A stretch of 64,000 bases of DNA from an uncultured Acidobacteriaceae bacterium (GCA_937879855.1 CALFMO010000057.1:62001-126000), one strand, 5' to 3'; positions 9,205 through 19,144 are shown, counted from the stretch's first letter. Translations and numbers: made by a program. The notes: generated by a model not told the origin, from the sequence alone.

Positions 9205-10081
9205 GGTTTTCAATTGAACGGGATTCGCGAGCAAGGAAAAGCCGATGAAGAGTGGAGGCTCGACCGCCGCGCTGGCTAATACAGCGGCGATATAAACCAG
9301 CCAGCCGTACCAGAGCGTCTGTCGAAAATCGGTAGGAAACAACAATCTCAGCCCATAGTAGGTTGCATACCAAGCGACGAAGGAGCCGGCCACGGATTGG
9401 ACGACTAGCCAGAACAAGGCACCTTCATAGCCGTTGCTAAGGTCCACACTTTTCTTGAGAGCAGCCCATACTCCTACATTCCCGGCAACAATGAGGGGGA
9501 TGCTCATTCCCAGCCAACACACGATGCTCGCGACCACCACGGCGCCAACGAGCGAAACTCCGTAGTTGAATCGCGCAAAGTGCGACCAGCCAACGAGCCG
9601 AACCACAGAAAAAATAACGAACTCCTCGACAGCCACGCCCGCGCCAAAGGAACACAAGGTGAATAGGGCGGCAAGAACCAACCCTCCAAAGTGTTCACGC
9701 GCGCGTGGATGGCTGTCGTATCTCCAAACTGAATCGATGTCTTCAGTATCGAGATTATTTACTACCGTGGCGATTCCCGCCAAGGCAAAACAGCCCAGAA
9801 GCCAACTGATGAAAAAGCTGCCAAAACGCAAAGCCATTGTCGTGGCGAGTGCGCCGGGGTGATATTTCATCTCGAGCGGCGGAATGCTTCGATAAATTGC
9901 TCTTATTCTGTTGGTCCGCCATCCACAGAACGCCAGCGGCCAGAAGCGAGGTGGGCGCGGTAATCGCGAACCAGCGAGGAAACTGGTTCCGGTACAGAGA
10001 GAAGACATCCGTAAGGAGCACGCGTGAACCAGATATGCCGAGAGCTTCAACTGGCGGCGCGGTTGAGTAGTTCGCTTCCAC
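9184..10081 (-). pseudogene. integral membrane protein gene with an apparent frameshift
   Basis: Two frames make one protein. The GTG at 10081 with an AGGA ribosome site gives MEANYSTAPPVEALGISGSR followed by a first hydrophobic helix (ITAPTSLLAAGVLWM). Around 9900-9925 the coherent sequence moves to a second frame that continues from about IYRSIPPLEMKYHPGA to the stop at 9184, with about five further membrane helices and a Pro-containing cytoplasmic-style N-terminus. Neither frame alone looks complete. It overlaps the 3' end of the upstream gene by 35 bases, implying translational coupling. This is either a real decay event or a sequencing or assembly indel. Function unknown. Confidence 0.6.
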
Positions 10082-11624
10082 GTTTTGTCCTATGTTCGGG
10101 GCGCTTGCGAAAGACGACTTTTACGCCTTCGCGCCAGCGTTCGTCAATGCCTGCGAATTCCCATTCGATTTCGGGGGAGAGGTAGCGGAGCAGAGTGTCG
10201 GTTGCGGGATGGATGTGTAAGGCTGGCGCCACCAGGTACAGCAGGGGCTTTTCGGTGGACAGTTCGCGGCCGGGAAAATATCCGAAGCGGGGAAATTCTC
10301 CACGACTGTGATGCCATTCGACTCTGGACCAGTAGTCGAGGCCCTGGAGCGGGAGGTGAATGTCTTCGTCGGCCTTGAGTTCGACGACCGCGAGGCGACC
10401 ATCGTGAGTGCACGTTAGCACGTCGAGCATGGCGCGGTCGGAGGCGGAGAAGGCGGGGACCTGCGAATAGAGCGACTGCGGATCGAGGCGCTCGTCGATT
10501 ACGCTGACATCGGCGACAACCAAAGACTCCAGCCAGCGTTCAGGGCGCAAGCGGAACAACGGATGCTGCCGCTGGCCGTAGGGATGGCGAGTGTCGCGGA
10601 CCTCGGAGAGGAGTTGCAGGAAGAAGGGCCAGTTGTGTTCTTCGAGAACGTGCTCTTCGGCGCCTACGCCGAAAACGACTTCCTGCTTGCTACGGAACGT
10701 GGCGACCTCGGCGCCCATGCGGGCGCGGGCGAATTCGAGGCCCCGCCAGCGAAACGCAAGTTCGGCGGCGGAGAGAACAGCGACCTCGCAGTTGGGCAGG
10801 ATGGTTTTGATTCGGGCGATCGAGTCGGCGAAGCGTTCGAGCGCCGCGGCTTCGTTGGTGGCGTGGACCAAGCGGGTGGCCACGTTGCCGCGGTCGGTGC
10901 AGTCGATTTCCATCAAGACATTGTCGCGCTCGTTCAACTCGAACAAACTCCACTTCGCGGCGGCGCGATTCAGGTTGGCCATGCGCTCGCGGACGAGCGC
11001 GGAACAGCCATGGGGCACGAACAGATGGAGGCCCTCGACCAGAAACTTCCCTGCTGACGAATGGCGGCAGGCTTCGAGCCAGAGGATGCCGAAGGTAAGC
11101 GACGCATCGATGGACGCCTGCGTTTCCGAGGCGTTGACTCCCAGAACGGCAAAGGCGGACTGGCCCTTGCGCAGCAGACCGCGGGCGTAGATCGGGCCAA
11201 AGGATTTCTCCAGGTCGACGGCGGTGGTGAGGCGGGTGACGGCGAATCCGGGAAAGTGGCGATCGAGAGCGCGGCGCAGTTTCTGTTCATAACTTGCCCG
11301 AGCGGCCTTCTTTGCCGAGGGCGTGCGGCGATCGCGCTCGCGGCAGATTTCCAGCCGGGTGGGACGCGCCTGCCCGAGGCGCTGCACGGCCAGTTTCAAG
11401 ACTCCGCTCTTTATTTCAGCGTCGAGCACGCGGCGCACCGTGTTGCGTTCGGCGGACCAGAGGTGCAGCAGGCATTTATTGTAATCGCCGGAGATCGAGT
11501 ACTTGGCCTGGCCCAGATCAAAGGTGACGGCGCCGTTCTCGAGCACCACGGCGCCCGAGGCGTCGCTGAGAAATTCCTGTACCGTGCGGGTGAGGGCGTC
11601 TGGAGTCACGAATGAATTGTCCAC
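10047..11624 (-). CDS. uncharacterised protein with PD-(D/E)XK nuclease-like motif
   Basis: 525 aa, soluble, no signal peptide. Around residues 400-417 the segment LDVLTCTHDGRLAVVELK matches the D-x(10-15)-ExK core of the PD-(D/E)XK fold, followed by QGLDYW, the Q/Y helix seen in many such nucleases. The region before it contains no recognisable domain; a basic stretch (residues about 90-125) could bind nucleic acid. No restriction methyltransferase, helicase or toxin neighbour is present; the downstream partner is the frameshifted membrane gene, which overlaps it. DNA or RNA cleavage is an inference from one motif only. Confidence 0.6.
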   Translation of the reverse strand: MDNSFVTPDALTRTVQEFLSDASGAVVLENGAVTFDLGQAKYSISGDYNKCLLHLWSAERNTVRRVLDAEIKSGVLKLAVQRLGQARPTRLEICRERDRRTPSAKKAARASYEQKLRRALDRHFPGFAVTRLTTAVDLEKSFGPIYARGLLRKGQSAFAVLGVNASETQASIDASLTFGILWLEACRHSSAGKFLVEGLHLFVPHGCSALVRERMANLNRAAAKWSLFELNERDNVLMEIDCTDRGNVATRLVHATNEAAALERFADSIARIKTILPNCEVAVLSAAELAFRWRGLEFARARMGAEVATFRSKQEVVFGVGAEEHVLEEHNWPFFLQLLSEVRDTRHPYGQRQHPLFRLRPERWLESLVVADVSVIDERLDPQSLYSQVPAFSASDRAMLDVLTCTHDGRLAVVELKADEDIHLPLQGLDYWSRVEWHHSRGEFPRFGYFPGRELSTEKPLLYLVAPALHIHPATDTLLRYLSPEIEWEFAGIDERWREGVKVVFRKRPEHRTKRGSELLNRAAS

Positions 11625-11781
11625 ATTGGGCGGGGCGAAGTCTGTGACGAGTGACCATGGTTATCGGTGAAGGTGTGGAAGAGTTGCCGGAGCGGAGGTG
11701 GATCGGATTTCGTATGGGATAATAGCTCAAAGGGGAGTGCCTGCTCCGAGTCTTCGCTGAACTCGCCGGCATCTAATTCAC

Positions 11782-13263
11782 GTGGATAAACAGAGCTTGG
11801 ATAAGCAAAAATTGGATAAGCAACGATTTTTCTTTGAACACTACGGCTTGACCGAGAACGATCTGGAACGTTATCTCTCGGCGGCTCTATCGGCGGGCGG
11901 CGACTATGCCGACCTTTATTTCGAATATCTTTCGTCCACGTCGCTGATGGTGGATGAATCCATGGTGAAGTCAGCGTCGCAGGGGATCTCGGCGGGATGC
12001 GGAGTGCGCGTTGTCTCCGGCGAACGCACAGGCTACGCCTACACCGACGATCTTTCGGCGGATCGCATTTTGCATGCGGCGCGTACGGCGGCATTAATTG
12101 CGAGCGCCCCAGCGAAGACTACTGTGGCCGGCTTTCAGAAAGCGGCGGCGCGGAGTCTGTATCCGGTGACGCTACCTTCGGTGGACGCGGAGATCAGCGC
12201 GAAAGTCGAACTGGTGATGCGGGGCGACAAGGCGGCACGCGCCTATGATCCGCGAATTCAGGAAGTGCGGGCAAGTTACGCGGACGAATTGCGGAACATT
12301 TTGGTGGTTGGGTCGGACGGAACTTTTGCGGAGGATTCGCAACCGCTTGCACGCATGAACGTGTCGTGCATCGCGAAGACGGAGGGGAACTCGGCGCGCG
12401 GCTCGTCGGGCGGTGGAGGACGCGTGGCGCTCGATTTCTTCTTTGGGGAGAAGACTCCGGAATTTTTCGCCAAAGAAGCGGCGCGGCAGGCGATTTTGCA
12501 GCTGGATGCGCGCGAGGCTCCTGCTGGCGAAATGGAAGTGGTGCTGGGGCCGGGGTGGCCGGGAGTTTTGCTGCACGAGGCCGTGGGACATGGACTGGAA
12601 GCGGACTTCAATCGGAAGAAGACTTCTGCATTTGCCGGACTGGTGGGCAAGCGAGTCGCGAGCGAAAAGTGCACCGTGGTCGACAACGGGACTATGCCGT
12701 GGCGGCGTGGGTCGCTCAATGTCGACGACGAAGGTGAGCCTACGCAGGAAACTGTGCTTATCGAAAACGGAATTCTCAAGGGGTATCTCAGCGACAAACT
12801 TTCGTCGCGGCTGATGGGCATTTCCGATACCGGCAACGGCCGGAGGGAGAGCTACGAGCATATCCCGATGCCGCGCATGACGAATACCTACATGCTGGCG
12901 GGGCAGGATGATCCGGGAGATATTATTCGCTCGGTGAAGCACGGGATTTATGCCGTGAATTTTGGTGGCGGGCAGGTGGATATTACCAATGGGAAGTTCG
13001 TGTTCTCGGCATCCGAGGCATACATGATCGAGGACGGTCAGATTACTGCGCCGATTAAAGGGGCCACGCTGATTGGCAATGGGCCCGATGTTTTGACTCG
13101 GGTTTCGATGGTGGGCAACGATCTGAAACTCGACGAGGGCGTGGGCACCTGTGGCAAGGATGGACAGGCTGTGCCGGTGGGAGTAGGCATTCCGACGCTG
13201 AAGATCGATCGGCTGACGGTCGGTGGGACTGCAAGGAAAGATCCGGGCGGATTCATGCAGTAA
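11782..13263 (+). CDS. tldD: TldD-type zinc metalloprotease
   Basis: 493 aa with a GTG start. The zinc motif HEAVGH is near residue 264, followed by GLEADF and KKTSAF, as in TldD. With TldE/PmbA it forms a heteromeric chamber protease that trims unfolded or natural-product peptides and helps process microcin precursors or degrade CcdA. The first 12 residues contain a short repeat of KQ-S/K-LD, and alternative TTG starts within it are possible. The partner pmbA follows after one small gene, which is the expected pairing. Confidence 0.93.
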   Translation: MDKQSLDKQKLDKQRFFFEHYGLTENDLERYLSAALSAGGDYADLYFEYLSSTSLMVDESMVKSASQGISAGCGVRVVSGERTGYAYTDDLSADRILHAARTAALIASAPAKTTVAGFQKAAARSLYPVTLPSVDAEISAKVELVMRGDKAARAYDPRIQEVRASYADELRNILVVGSDGTFAEDSQPLARMNVSCIAKTEGNSARGSSGGGGRVALDFFFGEKTPEFFAKEAARQAILQLDAREAPAGEMEVVLGPGWPGVLLHEAVGHGLEADFNRKKTSAFAGLVGKRVASEKCTVVDNGTMPWRRGSLNVDDEGEPTQETVLIENGILKGYLSDKLSSRLMGISDTGNGRRESYEHIPMPRMTNTYMLAGQDDPGDIIRSVKHGIYAVNFGGGQVDITNGKFVFSASEAYMIEDGQITAPIKGATLIGNGPDVLTRVSMVGNDLKLDEGVGTCGKDGQAVPVGVGIPTLKIDRLTVGGTARKDPGGFMQ

Positions 13264-13268
13264 GGCTT

Positions 13269-13597
13269 TTCACCACAAAGACACGGAGAAATGTGCAATT
13301 TGCGGGCCGGATGAGATTGCAGCTTGATGATCAATACTGACATTGTTGGCTGGTTTCGACTCTTGCCTCTGGCATTTGGCGCTGCCTATTTGTGGCGGAG
13401 CAGTTTGGCTTCTAAGACTGGGGAACCAAAAAGTCGCCTTGATCGTAGTCTGCGCGTCTGTGGTGCGATATTGCTCTCGGCGATCGTGATTTATTTTGTT
13501 GGGTTCGGACTTGGGCTCTACGGGTCAAACTAAAAAGAGCCAATTCCGAAATTCCCAGTTCTTGCTTTCTACGTGCCTCCGTAACTCTGTGGTAAAG
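13269..13597. repeat. imperfect inverted repeat bracketing a small gene
   Basis: A 20-base arm at 13269-13290 (TTCACCACAAAGACACGGAG) and its near reverse complement at 13575-13597 (16 of 20 positions match) flank the small ORF at 13327-13533. The arms resemble the 'ACCACAGAGACACGGAG' style of dispersed intergenic sequence found also near 32930-33065 and, decayed, near 17896-17950. Confidence 0.55.
13327..13533 (+). CDS. small two-helix membrane protein, unknown
   Basis: 68 aa. Two hydrophobic segments are clear (WFRLLPLAFGAAYLW and GAILLSAIVIYFVGFGLGLYG) separated by a charged loop. ATG at 13327 is used; the TTG one codon earlier is an alternative. The ribosome site is weak. The gene sits between tldD and pmbA and inside the inverted repeat 13269-13597, so it may be an inserted cargo or a chance ORF. 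Confidence 0.45.
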   Translation: MINTDIVGWFRLLPLAFGAAYLWRSSLASKTGEPKSRLDRSLRVCGAILLSAIVIYFVGFGLGLYGSN

Positions 13598-13606
13598 AAT
13601 TTTCTT

Positions 13607-14995
13607 ATGTCTTCTACTCAAGTTGAAACTCAAAAACCGAAAATAGAAACTGATTTGCGCGAGATTGCGCAGGACATTGTGCGGCGTGCAATGGCGGGCG
13701 GCGCGACGGCTGCCGAATGCGTCGTGCGCGAAGGCGATGAATTTTCCACGCTCGTGCGGATGGGGCAGGTCGAGACCCTGAAAGAATCCGGGTCGAAGTC
13801 GATTGGGGTGCGCGTGTTTTTTGGGCAGCGCGCGGCCAGCACATACTCCAGCGATTTTTCGCGCGCGGGGCTTGACCGGATGGTGAAGTCGGCGTTGGAA
13901 CTGGCGAAGATAACGTCGGAAGATCCGTTTGGCGGAATTCCTGAGGCCTCGCAACTCGGAGCGTTAACCGGCGATCTCGATCTCTATCACGAAGACGTTT
14001 ATTCGCTGCCGGGAGCGGATCGAATCGACTACGCGCGGCGCGCGGAAAAGGCCGCGCTTGATTTCGATCCGCGCATCAAGAATTCGGAAGGCGGATCGTT
14101 CGACGCGGCGACCGGGCACAAAGTTCTGGCCAATTCGCATGGGTTTGTGGGCGAGTACCGGCGGTCTTATTGCTCAGTGGCTGCGGTGCCGATTGCGCAG
14201 ACCGAAGCCGGGGCTATGCAGCGGGACTACTGGTACTCGGTGGCGCGGACGCTGAAGAAGCTCGATGCTCCGGAGAAGGTCGGTAAGATTGCGGCGGAGC
14301 GGACGCTGCGCCGGTTGGGCGCGCGCAAGGCGAAGACGGCTCGCGTGCCGGTGGTGTTCGATCCCATGGTTTCCACGTCGATTTTGGAGCACATTTTCGA
14401 AGGCGTGAATGGAGACTCGGTGTACCGTGGGGCATCGTTTCTGGCGGGCAAGCTGGGGCAGAAAATTGCCGGGGACAACGTCAATATTATTGATGATGGG
14501 ACGATGGCAGGCGGCTTCGGGACGAGTCCGTTCGACGGAGAGGGCGTGCCTACGCGGCGCACCGTGGTGGTTGAGAACGGAGTGCTGAAGTCTTATCTGC
14601 TCAATACTTATACCGCGAAGAAACTCGGCTTGCAGACTACGGGGAATGCTTCGCGCGGTCTGGCGGGAACGCCCGGGATCGGGCCGGGGAATTATTTTCT
14701 ACAGCCGGGCGCGAAGACGGCGAAGGAATTGATCGGCGGAATCAACGAAGGGCTTTATGTCACGGAATTTCTGGGCCAGGGCGTGAACCTGGTGACCGGT
14801 GATTATTCCCGGGGAGCATCCGGGATGTGGATTTCCGGTGGAGAGTTTGCGTATCCGGTGGAAGAGATCACGGTGGCGGGGAATCTGAAGGAATTGTTTT
14901 TCAATATTTCTGAGATTGCGAATGATCTGGAATTCCGCGGGTCGGTGGCAGCGCCGACGATTCGAGTGGACGGCCTCACCGTCGGCGGCGAGTAG
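13607..14995 (+). CDS. pmbA: TldE/PmbA-type peptidase subunit
   Basis: 462 aa from MSSTQVETQK; the open frame upstream to 13496 runs through repeat sequence and is not used. It is a TldD paralogue lacking HExxH, as expected for TldE: conserved segments include GATAAECVVREGDEFST, SIGVRVFFGQRAAS, PVVFDPMVSTSILEHIFEG and GLQTTGNASRGLAGTPG. It pairs with TldD encoded just upstream to form the protease. Function by family is well supported. Confidence 0.93.
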   Translation: MSSTQVETQKPKIETDLREIAQDIVRRAMAGGATAAECVVREGDEFSTLVRMGQVETLKESGSKSIGVRVFFGQRAASTYSSDFSRAGLDRMVKSALELAKITSEDPFGGIPEASQLGALTGDLDLYHEDVYSLPGADRIDYARRAEKAALDFDPRIKNSEGGSFDAATGHKVLANSHGFVGEYRRSYCSVAAVPIAQTEAGAMQRDYWYSVARTLKKLDAPEKVGKIAAERTLRRLGARKAKTARVPVVFDPMVSTSILEHIFEGVNGDSVYRGASFLAGKLGQKIAGDNVNIIDDGTMAGGFGTSPFDGEGVPTRRTVVVENGVLKSYLLNTYTAKKLGLQTTGNASRGLAGTPGIGPGNYFLQPGAKTAKELIGGINEGLYVTEFLGQGVNLVTGDYSRGASGMWISGGEFAYPVEEITVAGNLKELFFNISEIANDLEFRGSVAAPTIRVDGLTVGGE

Positions 14996-15115
14996 GCGAG
15001 CAAACTGCGCCCCGACAAACAGGGTGCGCCGTCCCACTCTCGTTAATTGACGCAATCGCCGCGCACCCCTAAAATCAATATGAACTGAGTTGTTCCTCAC
15101 AACCGTCTCACACTC

Positions 15116-15484
15116 ATGCCCCTTTACGAATACCAGTGCAAAAAGTGCGGTCACCGCTTCGAAAAAATCCAGAAGTTCTCTGACAAGATGATCACGAAAT
15201 GCCCCGAATGCGGCGGCCGGGTCGAACAGACGATCTCCGCTCCCGCCGTTCAGTTCAAGGGGTCCGGCTGGTACGTCACGGATTACGCCAAAAAGTCCTC
15301 TGCGGGCGCGTCTGGCAGCGGAGATTCGAAGGACAAGAAGGACGACAAAGCAAAATCAGACGGCTCATCGAAAGAAAGTTCGTCTAAGGAGAGCGGGGCC
15401 AAAGAGAGTTCCTCGAAAGATAGCTCGCTGAAAGACAGCTCCTCCAAAGAAACGCCGCGCAAAGGTTCAGGCCGGCATAAATAG
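15116..15484 (+). CDS. FmdB-family zinc-ribbon protein with KESS-rich tail
   Basis: 122 aa. The N-terminal 55 residues are a typical FmdB zinc ribbon (PLYEYQCKKCGHRFEK, then CPECGG; four cysteines). The remainder is a low-complexity tail of repeated Ser-Lys-Glu units ending in a basic segment. FmdB proteins are putative regulators or ribosome-related factors without an agreed function. The tail length varies greatly among homologues. Convergent with the peptidase gene that follows. Confidence 0.85.
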   Translation: MPLYEYQCKKCGHRFEKIQKFSDKMITKCPECGGRVEQTISAPAVQFKGSGWYVTDYAKKSSAGASGSGDSKDKKDDKAKSDGSSKESSSKESGAKESSSKDSSLKDSSSKETPRKGSGRHK

Positions 15485-15521
15485 CGGCGTCAGAAATCTC
15501 TAAAACGGCCTGAAAATCCGA

Positions 15522-17789
15522 TCACTGACCACCAGCCTGCGCAGTGCTCGGCTTCAGTTCGCGCTCAAAGTGATCGAGAATCATTGTGAACAGATGCACC
15601 CGCGCGTCCTTGCCTGCAATGCTGTGCGTCTTGTTGGGATAAACCATCAGCCGAAACGGCTTTCCCGCATTGATGAGTGCGTTGATCATCTGAATGCTGT
15701 TCTGGAAATGCACGTTGTCGTCGCTGGTGCCGTGGACCAGCAGCAGCGCGCCGTGCAATTTGTCCGCATCCTGGGTCACATCTGATTGTTCGTACCCAGC
15801 TTTGTCGTCCTTGAGCAGGCCCATGTAGCGTTCGGTGTAAATGCTGTCGTAATTCACCTGATTGGTCACCGGGGCCACCGCGACGCCTGCGCGAAAGCGC
15901 TCCGAATGGGTCATCGCGTAAAGCGTCATGGAACCGCCGTTCGACCATCCCCAGATGGCGACGCGATTCTTGTCGAGTTGCGGATATTGCGCGAAGAGCT
16001 GATCGAGCACGGTCAGCTGATCCTTCAATTCAATCGCGCCAAATTCATGCCGGATCGCGGTCTGAAATTTTCGATCGCGCCCCGGGGTTCCGCGATTATC
16101 CACGGCAAAAATGGCGAAGCCTTTTCGCGAGAGAATTTCGTCAAACGGATCCGGCGCCCCTTTGCGAACCATCTGCGCCGCTGGTCCTCCGTAAATATTC
16201 ACGATCAGCGGAATCTTGGGATTGGTTGTGGCATCCGCCGGAAGCAGCAGCCGCCCATACAGCGTCGTCCCATCGTCCGCTTTGAACTCCAGATATTTCG
16301 GCGCCCGCAGCCCATATTCCGTAATGGCGTCTCGCGCCTTCCATACCGGACTGCACTCTCCTCCTACGGCGCACAACGTAATCGTCGTCGCCGTATGCGG
16401 ACCGAAGAACGTGTGCGAATAATGTTTGCCGTCATCGCTGAAGTTTCCAGAATGAATTCCTTCTTCGGTGGTCAGCGCTTTGAAATCCGAGCCGTCTAAT
16501 TGCACGGAGTAGATTTGTACCTGCCGTGGATCGTCCTTGTTCGCCGAAAAAAATACAGTGCCTGCGGTCTCGTCCACGCCCTCAATTCCCAGCACCTCGA
16601 AATCGCCTTTGGTCAGTTGCGGCTCCAGCTTGGCTTCCGCCGCCATCGGGTTCTCTTTGTCAAAGCTATAAAGATAGAGATGCATGTTCCCGTCCCGCCA
16701 ACTTGGCCACAGAAACTGCCCCTTGGACTTCAGGAACCGAACTTCGACATGTTCGAAGTCAATCCAGGCGCCGGGCGTGGTTTCGGTCAGGACGATCCGC
16801 GACTTCCCTGATTTCGCGTCGACGAAATACAGGTCCATCTTGTCCTCGGTGCGCTTCAGCACTTCGGCCCAAATCACACCGTCGCGCACCCAGCCGAACC
16901 GCGGAATGTACGAATCCTGATCGCTGCTCAGCGAGATCCAGCGAACTTTGCTCTTATCCGCGTCCACCACGCCCAGCTTCACCACCGGGTTCGGGTCGCC
17001 TACCTTGGGATACTTCTCGTACTCTACGTTGGGATGCGTCGGCAGCCAGTCAATGATCGGATAAGTCGGAACCTTGGTTTCATCCATGTGCAGGAAGACA
17101 ATCTCCTTGCTGTCGGGCGACCAGAAATAATTACTTCGGGCTCCCAACTCTTCCGCGTAGACCCAATCAATGTCGCCGTTTAACAGGTCGTCGCCGGTGT
17201 CTTTCGTCAATTGCTTCTCATCTTTCCCGCTCACCGGACGAACGAACAAGTTGTGCTTGCGCACATAAGCCACGTGCCCGCCGTCAGGAGAAAATTTGGG
17301 GTCTCCGCTAGGGTCGGAGGCGGATGTAAACTGAACCGCGGTCGCGGTTGCCAGATCGTAGAGCCAGAGCTGTCCCTGCGAATCGAAGATCAAGTGCTTC
17401 GAATCTGGCGCCCACAAATACGCTGCGACGTGATAGCGGGTCCGCCGCTCCTTCTCGCGCTCGTTCTTCACCGCCTTGTTTACGTCTGGATCCAGCGACG
17501 CTAGTTTCGTGGCGCTGACCAGCACCTTCTTCTCGCCCGTGGCCGCGTCCACGTACCACAATTCCCCTTTTTCGCCTTTTTCGTTGCGCTGCACAAATGT
17601 GAGCTTGGTGCCGTCCGGACTCCACTCCATCGTCTCCGGCGCGCGACCGGTCAACCCTCCCGGCTGATACATGGTCTCAATGGTGAGTGGCTTGGTGGGG
17701 GCGGTCTGCGGCACGGCGGGGATGAAAGCCAGGGCTGCGAAAATAAGTGCGAGCAGGGCAATAGCAGGGCGGCAATGCTGTCTTTTCAA
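15522..17789 (-). CDS. exported S9 family peptidase, dipeptidyl-peptidase IV-like
   Basis: 755 aa from a TTG start at 17789 (KRQHCRPAIALLALIFAALA gives a signal peptide, with GAGG upstream); an ATG at 17891 would add 34 residues before it and remains possible. The N-terminal part is a DPP-IV beta-propeller; the C-terminal alpha/beta hydrolase shows the nucleophile motif GWSNGG, an Asp in SDDNVH and His in KTHSI. The enzyme should remove Xaa-Pro or related dipeptides in the periplasm. It is a monocistronic-looking gene facing FmdB. Confidence 0.9.
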   Translation of the reverse strand: MKRQHCRPAIALLALIFAALAFIPAVPQTAPTKPLTIETMYQPGGLTGRAPETMEWSPDGTKLTFVQRNEKGEKGELWYVDAATGEKKVLVSATKLASLDPDVNKAVKNEREKERRTRYHVAAYLWAPDSKHLIFDSQGQLWLYDLATATAVQFTSASDPSGDPKFSPDGGHVAYVRKHNLFVRPVSGKDEKQLTKDTGDDLLNGDIDWVYAEELGARSNYFWSPDSKEIVFLHMDETKVPTYPIIDWLPTHPNVEYEKYPKVGDPNPVVKLGVVDADKSKVRWISLSSDQDSYIPRFGWVRDGVIWAEVLKRTEDKMDLYFVDAKSGKSRIVLTETTPGAWIDFEHVEVRFLKSKGQFLWPSWRDGNMHLYLYSFDKENPMAAEAKLEPQLTKGDFEVLGIEGVDETAGTVFFSANKDDPRQVQIYSVQLDGSDFKALTTEEGIHSGNFSDDGKHYSHTFFGPHTATTITLCAVGGECSPVWKARDAITEYGLRAPKYLEFKADDGTTLYGRLLLPADATTNPKIPLIVNIYGGPAAQMVRKGAPDPFDEILSRKGFAIFAVDNRGTPGRDRKFQTAIRHEFGAIELKDQLTVLDQLFAQYPQLDKNRVAIWGWSNGGSMTLYAMTHSERFRAGVAVAPVTNQVNYDSIYTERYMGLLKDDKAGYEQSDVTQDADKLHGALLLVHGTSDDNVHFQNSIQMINALINAGKPFRLMVYPNKTHSIAGKDARVHLFTMILDHFERELKPSTAQAGGQ

Positions 17790-18010
17790 GAAGCGACCTC
17801 GGGTAAGAAATAACAGCAGATTTCTCAACGCGTGAACGAACGAGTGTACACTGCCGAAGCCGCACTTGCACCGTACTAACGATGCCGTCATGTTCGCGGC
17901 TTTTCCTCCGTGATCTTCTGAGCACTTTGTGGCGGGCTTTTTCTCTTCGATCTACTGACCCAATCAAGCCCGTAGACGCGTAGATCGCGTGCTAGAATCA
18001 AATAGACGCA

Positions 18011-19138
18011 ATGCTTCCTGATATAGAAAATCTGTTGAAACTGCAGGACACGGACAAGGAAATCCGCCGTCTGCAGGACGAGGTCGCTGAATTTCCCAAA
18101 CGTGTTACTGTCATCGAGCAGAAGCTGGCAGGAACGAAGGCGCAACTGGAAAAAGCCCAGGCCGCCGTCAAAGCCGATGAAGCTTCGCGCCGCAAATATG
18201 AAACCGCCATCACCGACCTTCGCGGCAAAATCTCGAAATACCGCGACCAGTCGCTCGACGTCAAAACCAACGACCAGTACAAGGCGCTGCTCCACGAAAT
18301 CCAGTTCGCCGAAAAGGAAATTGCCGCCAACGAAGATAAGATTCTCGAGTTGATGGTCAACGCCGACGCCCGCGACAAAGAAGTCAAGGCCGCACAAGCC
18401 GAGCTAAAAGCCGAAACCGCGGAAATCGAGAAGGAAAAAGAAGAGGCCCGCCAGGTAACTGCCAAGGACGAAAAGCTTCTGGCCGAGTGGCGCGCCAAAC
18501 GCGACCAGATTCGCACCGGCATCGACGAGGACCTGCTGCGGCATTACGAGCGTGTATCCAAGTTTCGCGGCAGCGGCATCTCCGAAGTGCGGGATCAGAA
18601 ATGTATGGCCTGCCGCGTCATGCTTCGTCCGCAGACCTACAACGAGGTTCGATCCGGCCAGCAGATGGTGGTTTGCGATTCCTGCCAGCGAATCCTTTAT
18701 TTCAATCCCGCCGACGAACTGGCGGAGCAGAAGCCAACGACGACCCGCCCCAAACGCCATCATCCCAAAATCGACGCGCCACAAGCTTGGTACTACCGTT
18801 CGGAATTCAATGGAATCGGCGAAGTATTTCTCTGCCTGACCAACGGGCATGGCCAGGCCAGCCGCCGCGTCTATGACGTCCACACCGGACGTCTCATCGG
18901 CGACATCCTCATTCGCGAAGGGGATTATCGCCACGCCTTCCCCGAGGACATCACCGACGCCACGCGCCTGAATGGCGGCTGGACCGAAGACGAACTCGAC
19001 GCCTTCGGCACCGAGCTTCCCATGGTCGCATTAGACTCGCTGAGATTCGACCTGGACCTTGCCCGTCATGAAGCCGCCGCGGGCTCGCATGCCAAGCACC
19101 AGACTGCAGCCGCCCCCACCGAACAAGCCGCCAGCTAA
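18011..19138 (+). CDS. coiled-coil C4-type zinc-ribbon protein
   Basis: 375 aa. Residues 1-170 are almost entirely heptad-rich coiled coil (LLKLQDTDKEIRRLQDEV onward). A C4 zinc ribbon follows (CMACRVMLRP ... CDSCQRILYF, residues about 198-236). Most family members stop near residue 245; this one continues with about 130 more residues including AWYYRSEFNGIGEVFLCLTN and HAFPEDITDA, an extension I cannot assign. Proteins of this family are widespread and suggested to act in nucleic-acid or surface processes, without firm evidence. Confidence 0.8.
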   Translation: MLPDIENLLKLQDTDKEIRRLQDEVAEFPKRVTVIEQKLAGTKAQLEKAQAAVKADEASRRKYETAITDLRGKISKYRDQSLDVKTNDQYKALLHEIQFAEKEIAANEDKILELMVNADARDKEVKAAQAELKAETAEIEKEKEEARQVTAKDEKLLAEWRAKRDQIRTGIDEDLLRHYERVSKFRGSGISEVRDQKCMACRVMLRPQTYNEVRSGQQMVVCDSCQRILYFNPADELAEQKPTTTRPKRHHPKIDAPQAWYYRSEFNGIGEVFLCLTNGHGQASRRVYDVHTGRLIGDILIREGDYRHAFPEDITDATRLNGGWTEDELDAFGTELPMVALDSLRFDLDLARHEAAAGSHAKHQTAAAPTEQAAS

Positions 19139-19144
19139 TCATCT

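Noticed and set aside
15340..15480. Repetitive AAAGAGAGTTC-like units read as a possible CRISPR or tandem repeat
   Set aside because: They are codon-level repeats of a Ser/Lys/Glu tail in the FmdB protein, without spacers.
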